A stretch of DNA of 64,000 nt, from the IMG/VR virus record IMGVR_UViG_3300040801_001224, positions 186,001 through 250,000 of that record; one strand, 5' to 3'. Shown piece by piece: positions 49,246 to 57,274 of the stretch (positions are counted from its first letter, which is position 1; the number at the start of each line of letters is the position of its first letter). The stretch comes from a virus. The position numbers and the translations under genes are program-made. The notes under the pieces were generated by a model, which did no database searches, was not told the DNA's origin, and saw nothing but the letters and a program-made list of their open reading frames with translations.

Positions 49246-49274
49246 TTGACAAAACCCCCGTTATATAGTATACT
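49246..49274 (+). promoter_or_regulatory. Sigma70-type promoter for DNA polymerase
   Basis: TTGACA (49246-49251), 17 bases, TATACT (49269-49274). Confidence 0.85.
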
Positions 49275-49300
49275 ATAGCACTATAGTAGGAAAGGATTCT

Positions 49301-51670
49301 ATGTACGTACACGCACGATATTCTAAAGAAGAAGACATAATCAACATCGTTGAACGGGTAGACGGTGAAAGAGTTTATAAAGAATTTAAGCCCGACCATT
49401 CATTTTACGTTGAAGATCCACGTGGCACATATACGAGTATCTTTGGCGACACAATCACAAAGTTACAACCTAACAGCTACAAAGACAAGCGTAGGCTAGG
49501 CAAATTACATGGCGCAAAGAAAACATTTGAGTTTGACTTGCCACCAATTGCTCGTTGTATTGAACAACACTACAGTGACTCAGATCCCGCAGATTTACAT
49601 GTTGCTTTCTTCGATATTGAGACCGACTTCGACAAGGAGTTGGGCTACTCTAGTCCTGATGAAGCCTTTAATCCAATTACATCTATCGCTGTATATTTAC
49701 AGTGGATGGAGCAGATGATATGTCTAGCAGTTCCGCCCAAAACCCTAACCTGGGAAGAAGCACAGGAGATAGCAGGTGAAGTACCTGACGTTATTTTATG
49801 TAAAACAGAAAATGAAATGCTTCAGATGTTTTTAACAATTATTGATGACGCAGATGTGCTTAGTGGTTGGAACTCAGAATTTTACGATATTCCATACACA
49901 ATTCATAGAATTATGAATCAATTAGGAAAGCATGAAGCACGTAAAATGTGTTTATGGGATGAAATGCCACGCAAGAAGACCATTGAGCGTTTTGAAAAGC
50001 AGGAAGTAGTATATGAGTTAACTGGTCGTGTACATCTAGATTACTTAGAACTATACAAGAAGTACACATATGAGGAACGACAATCCTATAAACTGGATGC
50101 TATTGCTGAATTTGAGTTAGGTGAGAAAAAGGTCGAATATCCTGGAACACTTGATCAATTGTACAAAGAAGATTTTAAGAAGTTCCTGGAATACAACATC
50201 CAGGATACCATGCTCCTGGAAAAGCTGGATAAAAAATTAGACTTTATATCACTAGCCAACACAATTGCCCTGGGCTCAAGCGTATTGATGCCAGCAACGA
50301 TGGGTGCGGTAGCAGTAACAGAACAATCCATCATTAAAGAAGCGCACAGACGTGACATGATGGTGCCTGACAAGAAGCAAGGCGATAAAGGTGATACCCG
50401 AGCGGCAGGGGGCTGGGTACAGCAACCTAAGAAAGGCTTACATCATTGGGTAGGCAGTTCGGATTTGAACTCACTGTATCCATCAGTTATCCGTGCGTTA
50501 AATATGAGTCCAGAAACAATTGTGGGACAGCTAGTAACTGACAAGACGAATCAGGAAATTGCTGAATGGATTGCCAGTGCTAAGTCACGTACTTTCGCAG
50601 GATGGTGGAATGATAAATTTAATACCCTGGAGATGGATGATTTTATCAACAAGAACAGTAGTAACAAACACACATTCCAGATGGAGGATGGCTCAAAGAG
50701 TCCTATAACTGGCGCAGAGTTACATGAGATTGTTTTTAAGAGTGGGCAACCCTGGTGTATTAGTGCTAACGGCACAATATTTAGGACAGACATTGATGGT
50801 ATTATTCCTGGACTACTAGCAGGCTGGTACGCAGATCGTAAAGCAATGAAGAAAATTCTCTGGAATCTAATTCAATTGCGTACGGGTCTAATCGATGCTA
50901 AAATTGACAACTCTGATATTACAGTGCCAAGCGAAGTGCCTAACTTGCGTAAACTGGCATATGGTGAGCTTGACAAGTGCTTTGAATTGGAAGGCTCTGA
51001 ACGTGCGGCATTTGCCAGCAAGTTTGGGTTAGAAGTTAGAGACGGAAAGTTTTGGGCAAGAGATGAATTTGTTAAAGACTACAAAGACGCTGAAGGCTAC
51101 TGGGACAAACGTCAGCTGGTACGTAAGATTAACCTTAACTCACTATACGGCGGATTGCTTAATGAGCATTGTAGATTTTATGACCATAGATTAGGACAAT
51201 CAACTACACTAACCGGACGTAGTATTACAAGACATATGGCGGCAAAAACAAATGAATTTTTAACTGGTGAATACTCAGAGAAAGGCAAGACTATTATATA
51301 TGGTGACACCGACAGTCTGACAGGTGATTCGATTATTGAAACTTCATTAGGTCAGATGACCATCGAAGAATTGTACGAAAAATGTGAATCATATACAGAA
51401 AACGAAGACAAAGAATATGGGCATGATAATGATATGATGGTCATGTCGTATGATGAAAGTAGAGATGAACCATACATGGGACACTTCGATTATGTGTACC
51501 GCCATAAAGTGTCAAAAGATTTATATGAAATAGAAGATGATAACGGCAACGTAGTGACTGTGACAGAAGATCATTCGGTTATGGTTGAGCGTGATGGAAA
51601 GTTAATAGAAATGAAGCCAGCAGATATACAGGAAGCCGATATCATTATTTCACTTGAAATTACTAAATAA
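49301..51670 (+). CDS. Family B DNA polymerase, N-terminal piece fused to split-intein N half
   Basis: 789 residues; 1-671 are polymerase. Exonuclease motifs FFDIETD (D105, E107), SGWNSEFYDIPY and EYNIQDTMLLEKL; polymerase motif A SSDLNSLYPSVIR (D388), motif B KINLNSLYGGL, and the first part of motif C, YGDTD. The chain then continues into an intein N half and stops. Trans-splicing with the product of 52658-53770 would join YGDTD to SVYFSAY and restore motif C. Combined length is 965, against 898 in T4 gp43. Neither piece alone has a full active site. Confidence 0.95.
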   Translation: MYVHARYSKEEDIINIVERVDGERVYKEFKPDHSFYVEDPRGTYTSIFGDTITKLQPNSYKDKRRLGKLHGAKKTFEFDLPPIARCIEQHYSDSDPADLHVAFFDIETDFDKELGYSSPDEAFNPITSIAVYLQWMEQMICLAVPPKTLTWEEAQEIAGEVPDVILCKTENEMLQMFLTIIDDADVLSGWNSEFYDIPYTIHRIMNQLGKHEARKMCLWDEMPRKKTIERFEKQEVVYELTGRVHLDYLELYKKYTYEERQSYKLDAIAEFELGEKKVEYPGTLDQLYKEDFKKFLEYNIQDTMLLEKLDKKLDFISLANTIALGSSVLMPATMGAVAVTEQSIIKEAHRRDMMVPDKKQGDKGDTRAAGGWVQQPKKGLHHWVGSSDLNSLYPSVIRALNMSPETIVGQLVTDKTNQEIAEWIASAKSRTFAGWWNDKFNTLEMDDFINKNSSNKHTFQMEDGSKSPITGAELHEIVFKSGQPWCISANGTIFRTDIDGIIPGLLAGWYADRKAMKKILWNLIQLRTGLIDAKIDNSDITVPSEVPNLRKLAYGELDKCFELEGSERAAFASKFGLEVRDGKFWARDEFVKDYKDAEGYWDKRQLVRKINLNSLYGGLLNEHCRFYDHRLGQSTTLTGRSITRHMAAKTNEFLTGEYSEKGKTIIYGDTDSLTGDSIIETSLGQMTIEELYEKCESYTENEDKEYGHDNDMMVMSYDESRDEPYMGHFDYVYRHKVSKDLYEIEDDNGNVVTVTEDHSVMVERDGKLIEMKPADIQEADIIISLEITK
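51314..51667 (+). other. Split-intein N half (118 aa) in DNA polymerase motif C
   Basis: Starts at Ser (SLTGDSIIETSLGQMTIEEL) after YGDTD and carries block B VTVTEDHSVMV with the T-x-x-H motif. It ends at the stop codon. Insertion at D|S of YGDTDS is the classic pol-c intein site. Ser1 with TxxH makes it a class 1 intein. Confidence 0.9.
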
Positions 51671-51671
51671 T

Positions 51672-51679
51672 GGTAAATA
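51672..51679 (+). promoter_or_regulatory. Late promoter variant GGTAAATA
   Basis: Two bases after the polymerase N-piece stop and 29 bases before the endonuclease ATG. Confidence 0.6.
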
Positions 51680-51708
51680 CTATGGAGCTTGTTGCGTAAA
51701 GGAGTATT

Positions 51709-52668
51709 ATGCCGAAATGTTTAGAATGTGGTTTTGAAGCACCACGACTACAATGGACACACTTCCGATACAAATGTACCGGAAAATTTAAGAACGGCCG
51801 CGAGTATATGGCGGCATATCCGGGCGCAAAGGTAGTTGATGATGATTTGGCCAAAAAGACTGCGGTGACTGAAGAAAATCTTATCAAAAAATATGGTGAA
51901 GAAGAAGGCATTCAACGATTCAAGGAATACAAGGAAAAACAAGCGTACACTAACAGTCTCGAATATAAGGCAGAAAAAAATGGCTGGACAAAAAGCCAAT
52001 TTGATGAGTATAACCAAAGTAGAGCATGTACGTTGGAAAATTTAATCGAACGTCATGGCGAAGAAGTTGGTGTAGCTAAATGGGATGATTATATTGAGCG
52101 ACAACGTTATACAACTACAATCGAATATTTCAAAGAAAAATATGGTGCGGAAGGTGAAGAAAAATGGAATGAATTCTGTCGTGAACGAGGCAAATCAAGC
52201 AGTATAGAATTTATTCAGAAAAAATATAATGTAACAAAAGAAGAAGCCGAAACACTATTGGCTGGAAGATACCGTAATAGATATACTTCACAGATGGAAA
52301 TGGACTTCGTTGATGATATCCAAAAATGTGTAGGTGATATTAAATATACGGCACAAACGAACCAATTCTGTATATGGTCATATGAGTTAGATGCTCCTGT
52401 ATTTTATGATGTAGTTGATAGTGATAAAATGAAAGTTATAGAATTCAATGGTGATTATTGGCATCAAAACCCAAAGAAATATTCGGCTGATTCAAAAATA
52501 TCTCAATCTGGAAAAACCGCCAAAGATGTGTGGGAAAGAGACAGGATAAAATTAAATGAAGCTAAGAAACGCGGTTTTGATGTTATGGTAGTGTGGGAAA
52601 GTGATTATCAAAATAATCCAACTCAAGTATTAGATAATGTGGTGAAGTGGTGGAATAATGAAGGATAA
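51709..52668 (+). CDS. Free-standing Vsr-like (EDxHD-family) homing endonuclease between split-intein halves
   Basis: 319 residues. N-terminal Cys/His finger (CLECGFEAPRLQWTHFRYKC), repeats such as TEENLIKKYGEEEGIQRFKE and TLENLIERHGEEVGVAKWDD, then a Vsr-like nuclease core: VIEFNGDYWHQNPKKY and DVWERDRIKLNEAKKRGFDV plus MVVWESDY. The E-x(n)-D-Y-W-H pattern fits the EDxHD enzymes described in fractured genes with split inteins. It overlaps the downstream intein-C gene by 11 bases and has a late promoter and AAGGAG. It probably spreads the insertion among phages. Confidence 0.88.
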   Translation: MPKCLECGFEAPRLQWTHFRYKCTGKFKNGREYMAAYPGAKVVDDDLAKKTAVTEENLIKKYGEEEGIQRFKEYKEKQAYTNSLEYKAEKNGWTKSQFDEYNQSRACTLENLIERHGEEVGVAKWDDYIERQRYTTTIEYFKEKYGAEGEEKWNEFCRERGKSSSIEFIQKKYNVTKEEAETLLAGRYRNRYTSQMEMDFVDDIQKCVGDIKYTAQTNQFCIWSYELDAPVFYDVVDSDKMKVIEFNGDYWHQNPKKYSADSKISQSGKTAKDVWERDRIKLNEAKKRGFDVMVVWESDYQNNPTQVLDNVVKWWNNEG

Positions 52669-52885
52669 GTTGTTAAATATATTAAAAGCTAAAACTCCAG
52701 AAGAAGTTGATAAAGCCAGTAGAGAGTTTATGTCAAATGTGGGTACAGATCAGATATCATTAAAGCGAGCTAAAGTTAGAAAAGTTAGAAAAGTTAGAAA
52801 AGCAAATGATGAATATGTATATGATGTGGGTATGAAAAATAAAAATCATCCATGGTTTTTTGCGAATAATATCCTTGTCCACAAC
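52658..52885 (+). other. Split-intein C half (76 aa)
   Basis: Block F EYVYDVGMKNKNHPWFFANN and block G NILVHN are intact. About 35 extra residues (MKDKLLNILKAKTPEEVDKA onward) precede the usual C-half core, longer than most natural split-intein C halves. Confidence 0.88.
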
Positions 52886-53770
52886 TCAGTTTATTTTTCA
52901 GCATACCCAGCGTATAAAGAGCAGATTGAAGCAGGTGAACTGGAATGGAATAAAGAAAAGGCTGTTGAACTGTATGATGAAATATCTTCAATGGTGAGTG
53001 ACACGTTCCCGCAGTTTATGTTGGATGCGTTTAATGTACCCTATGCGAGATCTGAAGGTGTTATTGCCGCAGGTCGTGAAATTGTAGCAAGCACAGGCTT
53101 GTTTATTAAGAAGAAACGTTATGCGGCAATGGTGTATGACAACGAGGGTGAACGCAAGGATGTAGATGGTAAGCCGGGTAAAATGAAAGCAATGGGCCTG
53201 GATCTAAGACGTGCTGACACACCGGTATTCGTACAAGAGTTCCTATCCAAAGTATTAACAATGGTGTTAACAGAACACACTGAAGAAGAATGTATCCAGT
53301 TCATCAAGGAATTTAAGGAATTGTATGACGACATGGCACCCTGGGAAAAGGGTACACCCAAAGCAGTAAACGGCGTAACCAAGTACATGAATAAGATTGA
53401 AGAACGTAATAAGCAGATTGCCCGTGGCCAAACGCCTAAGACTCTAATGGTTCCCGGTCACGTACAAGGCAGTTTCAACTGGAACTTATTGCGTGAGCGT
53501 CACAATGACTTACACAGAGCAAAGATCACAGACGGATCAAAGGTGATATTGTGTTACTTAAAGGATAATGATTATAAATTTAAGAACATTGCTTATCCTG
53601 TAGAAGAAAACCATTTGCCAGACTGGTTCTTAGAACTTCCATTTGATGAAGAACGCATGATGGAGAGTGGTGTGGATAAGAAAATTGAGAATATGCTTGG
53701 CGTAATGAAGTGGGATTTAAGCAAAGCAAGTAAACAAGCAGATCACTTTGGATCACTATTTGAATTTTAG
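52658..53770 (+). CDS. Split-intein C half plus DNA polymerase C-terminal piece
   Basis: 370 residues. Residues 1-76 form the intein C half, ending NILVHN; residue 77 is the +1 Ser of SVYFSAY, completing polymerase motif C. The C-extein (294 residues) holds the thumb: IVASTGLFIKKKRYAAMVYD (the KKRY motif), KAMGLDLRRADTPVFVQEFL and a C-terminal DHFGSLFEF. The GSLFEF end resembles the clamp-binding tail of T4 polymerase. The gene's own Shine-Dalgarno site is weak, so translation may be coupled to the endonuclease. Confidence 0.94.
   Translation: MKDKLLNILKAKTPEEVDKASREFMSNVGTDQISLKRAKVRKVRKVRKANDEYVYDVGMKNKNHPWFFANNILVHNSVYFSAYPAYKEQIEAGELEWNKEKAVELYDEISSMVSDTFPQFMLDAFNVPYARSEGVIAAGREIVASTGLFIKKKRYAAMVYDNEGERKDVDGKPGKMKAMGLDLRRADTPVFVQEFLSKVLTMVLTEHTEEECIQFIKEFKELYDDMAPWEKGTPKAVNGVTKYMNKIEERNKQIARGQTPKTLMVPGHVQGSFNWNLLRERHNDLHRAKITDGSKVILCYLKDNDYKFKNIAYPVEENHLPDWFLELPFDEERMMESGVDKKIENMLGVMKWDLSKASKQADHFGSLFEF
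52772..52798 (+). repeat. Three tandem 9-bp units in the intein C half
   Basis: AAAGTTAGA three times in a row, encoding KVRKVRKVR at residues 39-47. Identical at the nucleotide level, so recent. Confidence 0.85.
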
Positions 53771-53778
53771 GAGCTATT

Positions 53779-54111
53779 ATGCAGTGGAATACAATTAGCA
53801 AAGAAGAGAAAGAAAAGCGTAAACAGGAATGGCACGTAATCTTTGCGTGGTTACCACATAAAATCACACGTAATCGCAACGGCATAAACCGTTGGGCATG
53901 GTTAGAAAATATTGGCCGTAAATACGTGAAAGAAGTAGGCTGGTTAGACAATATGCCTGCAGATGTCTGGATTAAAGAATATGCTAGTAAAGAAGACGCA
54001 GTTTTTTACGCAATGGGTGGCCAGGAACCTGAAAAAGATCAAGACATAAGGTCAATAAGGCCATTAGGTCCACCACCTATGCCAACCGTAAAACCACCAA
54101 AGAAAAAATAA
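53779..54111 (+). CDS. Small Trp-rich family protein, copy 4
   Basis: 110 residues, TAGGAG before ATG. Core VIFAWLPHKITRNRNGINRW then WAWLENIGRKYV and EYASKEDAVFYAMGG match the aromatic-W-x-P, W-x-W and S-x-E-D-A pattern of the proteins at 6146-6934. Pro/Lys-rich tail. Function unknown. Confidence 0.75.
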   Translation: MQWNTISKEEKEKRKQEWHVIFAWLPHKITRNRNGINRWAWLENIGRKYVKEVGWLDNMPADVWIKEYASKEDAVFYAMGGQEPEKDQDIRSIRPLGPPPMPTVKPPKKK

Positions 54112-54112
54112 C

Positions 54113-54141
54113 TTGACACAACCAATACACTATGTTATAAT
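54113..54141 (+). promoter_or_regulatory. Sigma70-type promoter for the sliding clamp
   Basis: TTGACA (54113-54118), 17 bases, TATAAT (54136-54141). Spacer starts caaCCAa. Confidence 0.92.
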
Positions 54142-54167
54142 GTGTAAATTAACAGGAGAACTTTTGA

Positions 54168-54911
54168 ATGATTAGGGATAGTTTTAAAGATATTTTAGGC
54201 CATACACATGGCTTAAGTTTCATCACAGACGTAAAGTTAACAGGCGAATCAGATAAGACACGCATTGAAGCAATTGCTGAAGACAAGTCAGTTGTTTTAA
54301 TGGGTGAAACTAAAGAGCCAATTGCTGACTTAACAGACCACGTTGTTGGTTTACATCGCATGAGCGTACTGAGCGGTTACATTAGTGGCCCAATGTTTGA
54401 CACAGACGAAGCAGAGATTTCTATTGTTGAGCAGACACGTGGCGACACAACCCAGCCTACAGAAATCAAGTTTGATTCTAAGAAAGGCCACAAGGCGTTT
54501 TATCGTTTTATGGGTGAAGAAGCCGCAAGCCAGATTGAAATGCCAAAGTTTAAAGGTGTTGAGTGGAATGTAGCATTCCAGCCCACAATTGATAACTTAA
54601 AAGAGCTTTCATACTTTGCTGGTATTTTAGGATCTTATGAACCTTCTTTTGAAGTACACATGCAGGATGGAAATTTACAGTTCCATATCGGTACTGGTGC
54701 AAGTGACCGCACAGTATTACCAATTGCTTCGGACTTAGAAGGTAACTTAAATACAGCACACCATTATCCATTAGCACAGGTACTGAGTATCCTTAAGTTA
54801 AGTGATAGCGAGCAGTGTGTGATCCAGTTCAGTGATGTTGGCTGTATGCAGATTACACTAGACAGTGGTTTGGGCATTTACGACTTTATCCTACCAGCAA
54901 AGATGCGATAA
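54168..54911 (+). CDS. Sliding clamp, T4 gp45-like
   Basis: 247 residues, near T4 gp45 (228). PCNA-type two-domain pattern: HGLSFITDVKLTG with KTRIEAIAEDKSVVLMGETK in the first half and FEVHMQDGNLQFHIGTGASD, LSILKLSDSEQCVIQFSDVG and MQITLDSGLGIYDFILPAKM in the second. It is the processivity ring for the polymerase and, in T4, an activator of late transcription, which suits the T4-like late promoters here. AGGAG before the ATG. Confidence 0.88.
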   Translation: MIRDSFKDILGHTHGLSFITDVKLTGESDKTRIEAIAEDKSVVLMGETKEPIADLTDHVVGLHRMSVLSGYISGPMFDTDEAEISIVEQTRGDTTQPTEIKFDSKKGHKAFYRFMGEEAASQIEMPKFKGVEWNVAFQPTIDNLKELSYFAGILGSYEPSFEVHMQDGNLQFHIGTGASDRTVLPIASDLEGNLNTAHHYPLAQVLSILKLSDSEQCVIQFSDVGCMQITLDSGLGIYDFILPAKMR

Positions 54912-55084
54912 TGACAGTAACAAAGTACACACCATTAATGCTTAAATGTTTTCTCAGAGGACTGAGTCCTTTTGAGTGTTATGATGTACTTTCTGAAGAA
55001 TACCCGGGAGATGAACTCCCAACGCTTGAATGTATTCGAGCGATATATCAAGGATTTGAGAAAAAAGATAATGACGAATTTTAA
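54911..55084 (+). CDS. Hypothetical protein, 57 aa
   Basis: Starts on the clamp's stop codon (TAATG) and overlaps the DpdA-like gene by 14 bases: MTVTKYTPLMLKCFLRGLSP, then CYDVLSEEYPGDELPTLECI. Perfect operon packing supports a real gene. Position matches small translation regulators in T4-like phages, but it does not look like RegA. Confidence 0.65.
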   Translation: MTVTKYTPLMLKCFLRGLSPFECYDVLSEEYPGDELPTLECIRAIYQGFEKKDNDEF

Positions 55085-56612
55085 CGACCAATATGATGAA
55101 AGCTGGGCAAGATTTTTGCCTGCTATCTCTGGCTTTTACACATCATTGCTTGGAGCAATGGAACGAGATCCACACTACACCGATAATGACCGACCTAATG
55201 GCTTGCCAGCAGGTATGGACAAAGGCTTCGAAGGATTGGATTACCTCACTGATCAAGGATATTTCCAGTATGACTACTCGTTATATTCTGCAGGTCATGC
55301 GGCATTGGATCTCGAAAAGAGTAAAGAGAAAGAAGGCATGGTGTCACGACGTGGCGGTCACACTACTCTGGTAGGCGACTCCGGCGGATTCCAGATTGGT
55401 AAGGGCGTTATTAAATTAGACTGGGAACGTTTCTACGAAATGGAAGATGATCCAAGCACATGGATTGGCGGCAAGTATGTTGGCGATGCCGACAAAGTAC
55501 GCATGAAGATCTTACGTTGGTTAGAAGCTACCGCAGATTGGTCAATGACCCTCGATGTTCCGTCTTGGGCGGCCTTACCTCAAAACCAAGCACGTACAGG
55601 ACTAAAGAACTTTGCGGACTGTTTACGTGCTACCTTACACAACAATGACTTCTTTGTTAAGAATCGTGAGCCAGGCGCTACGAAATTCCTTAACGTGTTA
55701 CAGGGCGGTAACTGGACAGAAGCAGAAGCATGGTATCAAGCGGTTAAAGACTATCCGTTTGAGGGCTGGGCTTTTGGTGCGGCAAATGTGCGTAACATGT
55801 ATATCGCACTAAGACGTCTAATTATCATGCGTGATGAAAAGATGCTTGAAGGTAAGGATTGGATTCACATCCTGGGTATTTCTAAATTGGATTGGGCTTG
55901 TATGGCTACTGCTATTCAGCGTGAACTACGTAAGGAAGCTAATCCTAACATTACTGTTAGCTTTGATTGTGCGAGCCCTTTCATTAGTGCGGCCAACGGG
56001 CTAATGTATACTGATTCAGTTACTACTGGTGATAAGTTCGCTTACCCAATGGAGAGTTTTCCGGATCAGAAGATGTTTAAGGGCAGTAACTTGCCTTTCC
56101 CTAACAAGAGTCCTATTGGCGATATGCTGACAATGGGTGATCTCTGTGTTCGTGGTGAAGGTGACTTAAACAAGAACGGCAAGGAGACTAAAACTTCTTG
56201 GGACACATTTAGTTATGGACTTATTATGGCACACAACACTGCCAAGCACATTGAGTCTGTTATTAAGGCTAACCGGTTGGTTGATATTGAAAGTTCTTAC
56301 ATCAAGCCAGATATCAGAGACTGGAAAAAGCTTAAGTCGAGTGATAAGTCAGACAACTTGTCAGTATATGTTCCACGCAATATCTTATACTTCAACCACT
56401 TTGTTGAAGAACTATTCCAGAGTGAAAAGCCAATGGATCTATTAGAAAAGAACCATAGATTCCTGGATTCGATAAGTAACAATGTACAGCTTCAAAACAG
56501 TGATGTCGCATTCGCAAACTTGTTTGAGATGCCTGAAACAGCAAATGTTACAGCAGACACAATGGATGAAGAAAAACTGAACGAACTTGAACGATCTATT
56601 ATGGGAGATTAA
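55071..56612 (+). CDS. dpdA: DpdA-like DNA 7-deazaguanine transglycosylase
   Basis: 513 residues from ATG 55071. TGT-fold motifs: VGDSGGFQIG (103-108), FLNVLQGGNW (QGG 211-213), FEGWAFGA and SFDCASP (D299), equal to the DSGGFQ, QGG, GGL and catalytic Asp of tRNA-guanine transglycosylases. The C-terminal CxCxxC zinc site of tRNA enzymes is missing, as in phage DpdA. DpdA swaps guanine in DNA for a 7-deazaguanine. QueE (63427) and a QueD-like protein (56909) supply precursor steps nearby. The upstream in-frame extension to 54972 is rejected because it overlaps the 57-residue gene. Confidence 0.85.
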   Translation: MTNFNDQYDESWARFLPAISGFYTSLLGAMERDPHYTDNDRPNGLPAGMDKGFEGLDYLTDQGYFQYDYSLYSAGHAALDLEKSKEKEGMVSRRGGHTTLVGDSGGFQIGKGVIKLDWERFYEMEDDPSTWIGGKYVGDADKVRMKILRWLEATADWSMTLDVPSWAALPQNQARTGLKNFADCLRATLHNNDFFVKNREPGATKFLNVLQGGNWTEAEAWYQAVKDYPFEGWAFGAANVRNMYIALRRLIIMRDEKMLEGKDWIHILGISKLDWACMATAIQRELRKEANPNITVSFDCASPFISAANGLMYTDSVTTGDKFAYPMESFPDQKMFKGSNLPFPNKSPIGDMLTMGDLCVRGEGDLNKNGKETKTSWDTFSYGLIMAHNTAKHIESVIKANRLVDIESSYIKPDIRDWKKLKSSDKSDNLSVYVPRNILYFNHFVEELFQSEKPMDLLEKNHRFLDSISNNVQLQNSDVAFANLFEMPETANVTADTMDEEKLNELERSIMGD

Positions 56613-56613
56613 T

Positions 56614-56892
56614 ATGAAGAAGGTAGTATTTTTGCTTGTAGTACTTCTAACACTCATGCCGGTTAAGACTGAAGCTAATGACTTTTTGGTTCTCGCAACA
56701 TCACTATGCGAGAACACTAAAGTTGACAATAAGTCAGGCATTCGTAAAGCACTCAAAAAGCATGGTGTTAAGATACGTAGAATATATGATGACATCAAGT
56801 GTAATGACATGAGTCTACATGCGTTTGCTAAAGCTAATGGTGCTGAAGAAGTAGCCGCTTGGTACGAAAAGAAGGTTAAGAAAAATCTATGA
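56614..56892 (+). CDS. Exported DUF3718-like protein, 92 aa
   Basis: Start at ATG 56614 (MKKVVFLLVVLLTLMPVKTE) with GGGAG upstream. Signal peptide of ~21 residues cut near TEA-ND. The mature part has two Cys (LCENTK, IKCNDM) and KALKKHGVKIRRIYDDIKCN then LHAFAKANGA, like DUF3718, a small secreted family of gammaproteobacteria. Probably periplasmic with one disulfide. Role unknown. Confidence 0.72.
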   Translation: MKKVVFLLVVLLTLMPVKTEANDFLVLATSLCENTKVDNKSGIRKALKKHGVKIRRIYDDIKCNDMSLHAFAKANGAEEVAAWYEKKVKKNL

Positions 56893-56908
56893 TAAAAGGA
56901 CGCAGATA

Positions 56909-57274
56909 ATGAAAACTGAAACGAAAATGATATGGGTGACTTTCCAGAAAGCTGGGATACATTATTACCCTGCGGCGAAAACTGATAAAAATCTTAATGA
57001 TGTCAGTTATCTTGGCAACAAGCATAGACATTTGTTTAAATTTAAAGTTTCCATTGAAGTATTCCATAATGATCGAGACATTGAGTTTCATCAATTTTTG
57101 AATTGGATAGAAGGGCTTTATGAATCACAAGTACTGTCATTAGATAGTCGCAGTTGTGAAATGATTTCAGATGAACTAGCTGAGAAAATTACAAGCAAGT
57201 ATGCAGGAAGAAAATTAGTCATAGAGGTCTCCGAAGACGGAGAATGCGGAAGTACAATCGAGTATTGTTCTTAA
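56909..57274 (+). CDS. QueD/PTPS-like T-fold protein lacking the catalytic Cys
   Basis: 121 residues, the same length as E. coli QueD. H18 (KAGIHYYP) and H39-R-H41 (NKHRHLFKF) match the zinc triad H...HGH; DIEFHQFLNWI matches the DF helix, and RSCEMISDELAEKI plus IEVSEDGECG match PTSEVLAKWI and the pterin-binding Glu. The Cys normally four residues before HGH is replaced, so the standard reaction (7,8-dihydroneopterin triphosphate to carboxytetrahydropterin) is doubtful. Place between DpdA and QueE supports a deazaguanine link. The last 60 bases overlap a convergent endonuclease gene. Confidence 0.6.
   Translation: MKTETKMIWVTFQKAGIHYYPAAKTDKNLNDVSYLGNKHRHLFKFKVSIEVFHNDRDIEFHQFLNWIEGLYESQVLSLDSRSCEMISDELAEKITSKYAGRKLVIEVSEDGECGSTIEYCS

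Noticed and set aside
51709-52668. Treating the polymerase interruption as an assembly error or simple gene split
   Set aside because: The flanking halves end and begin with matched intein blocks and an exact D|S junction, which chance or misassembly would not produce.
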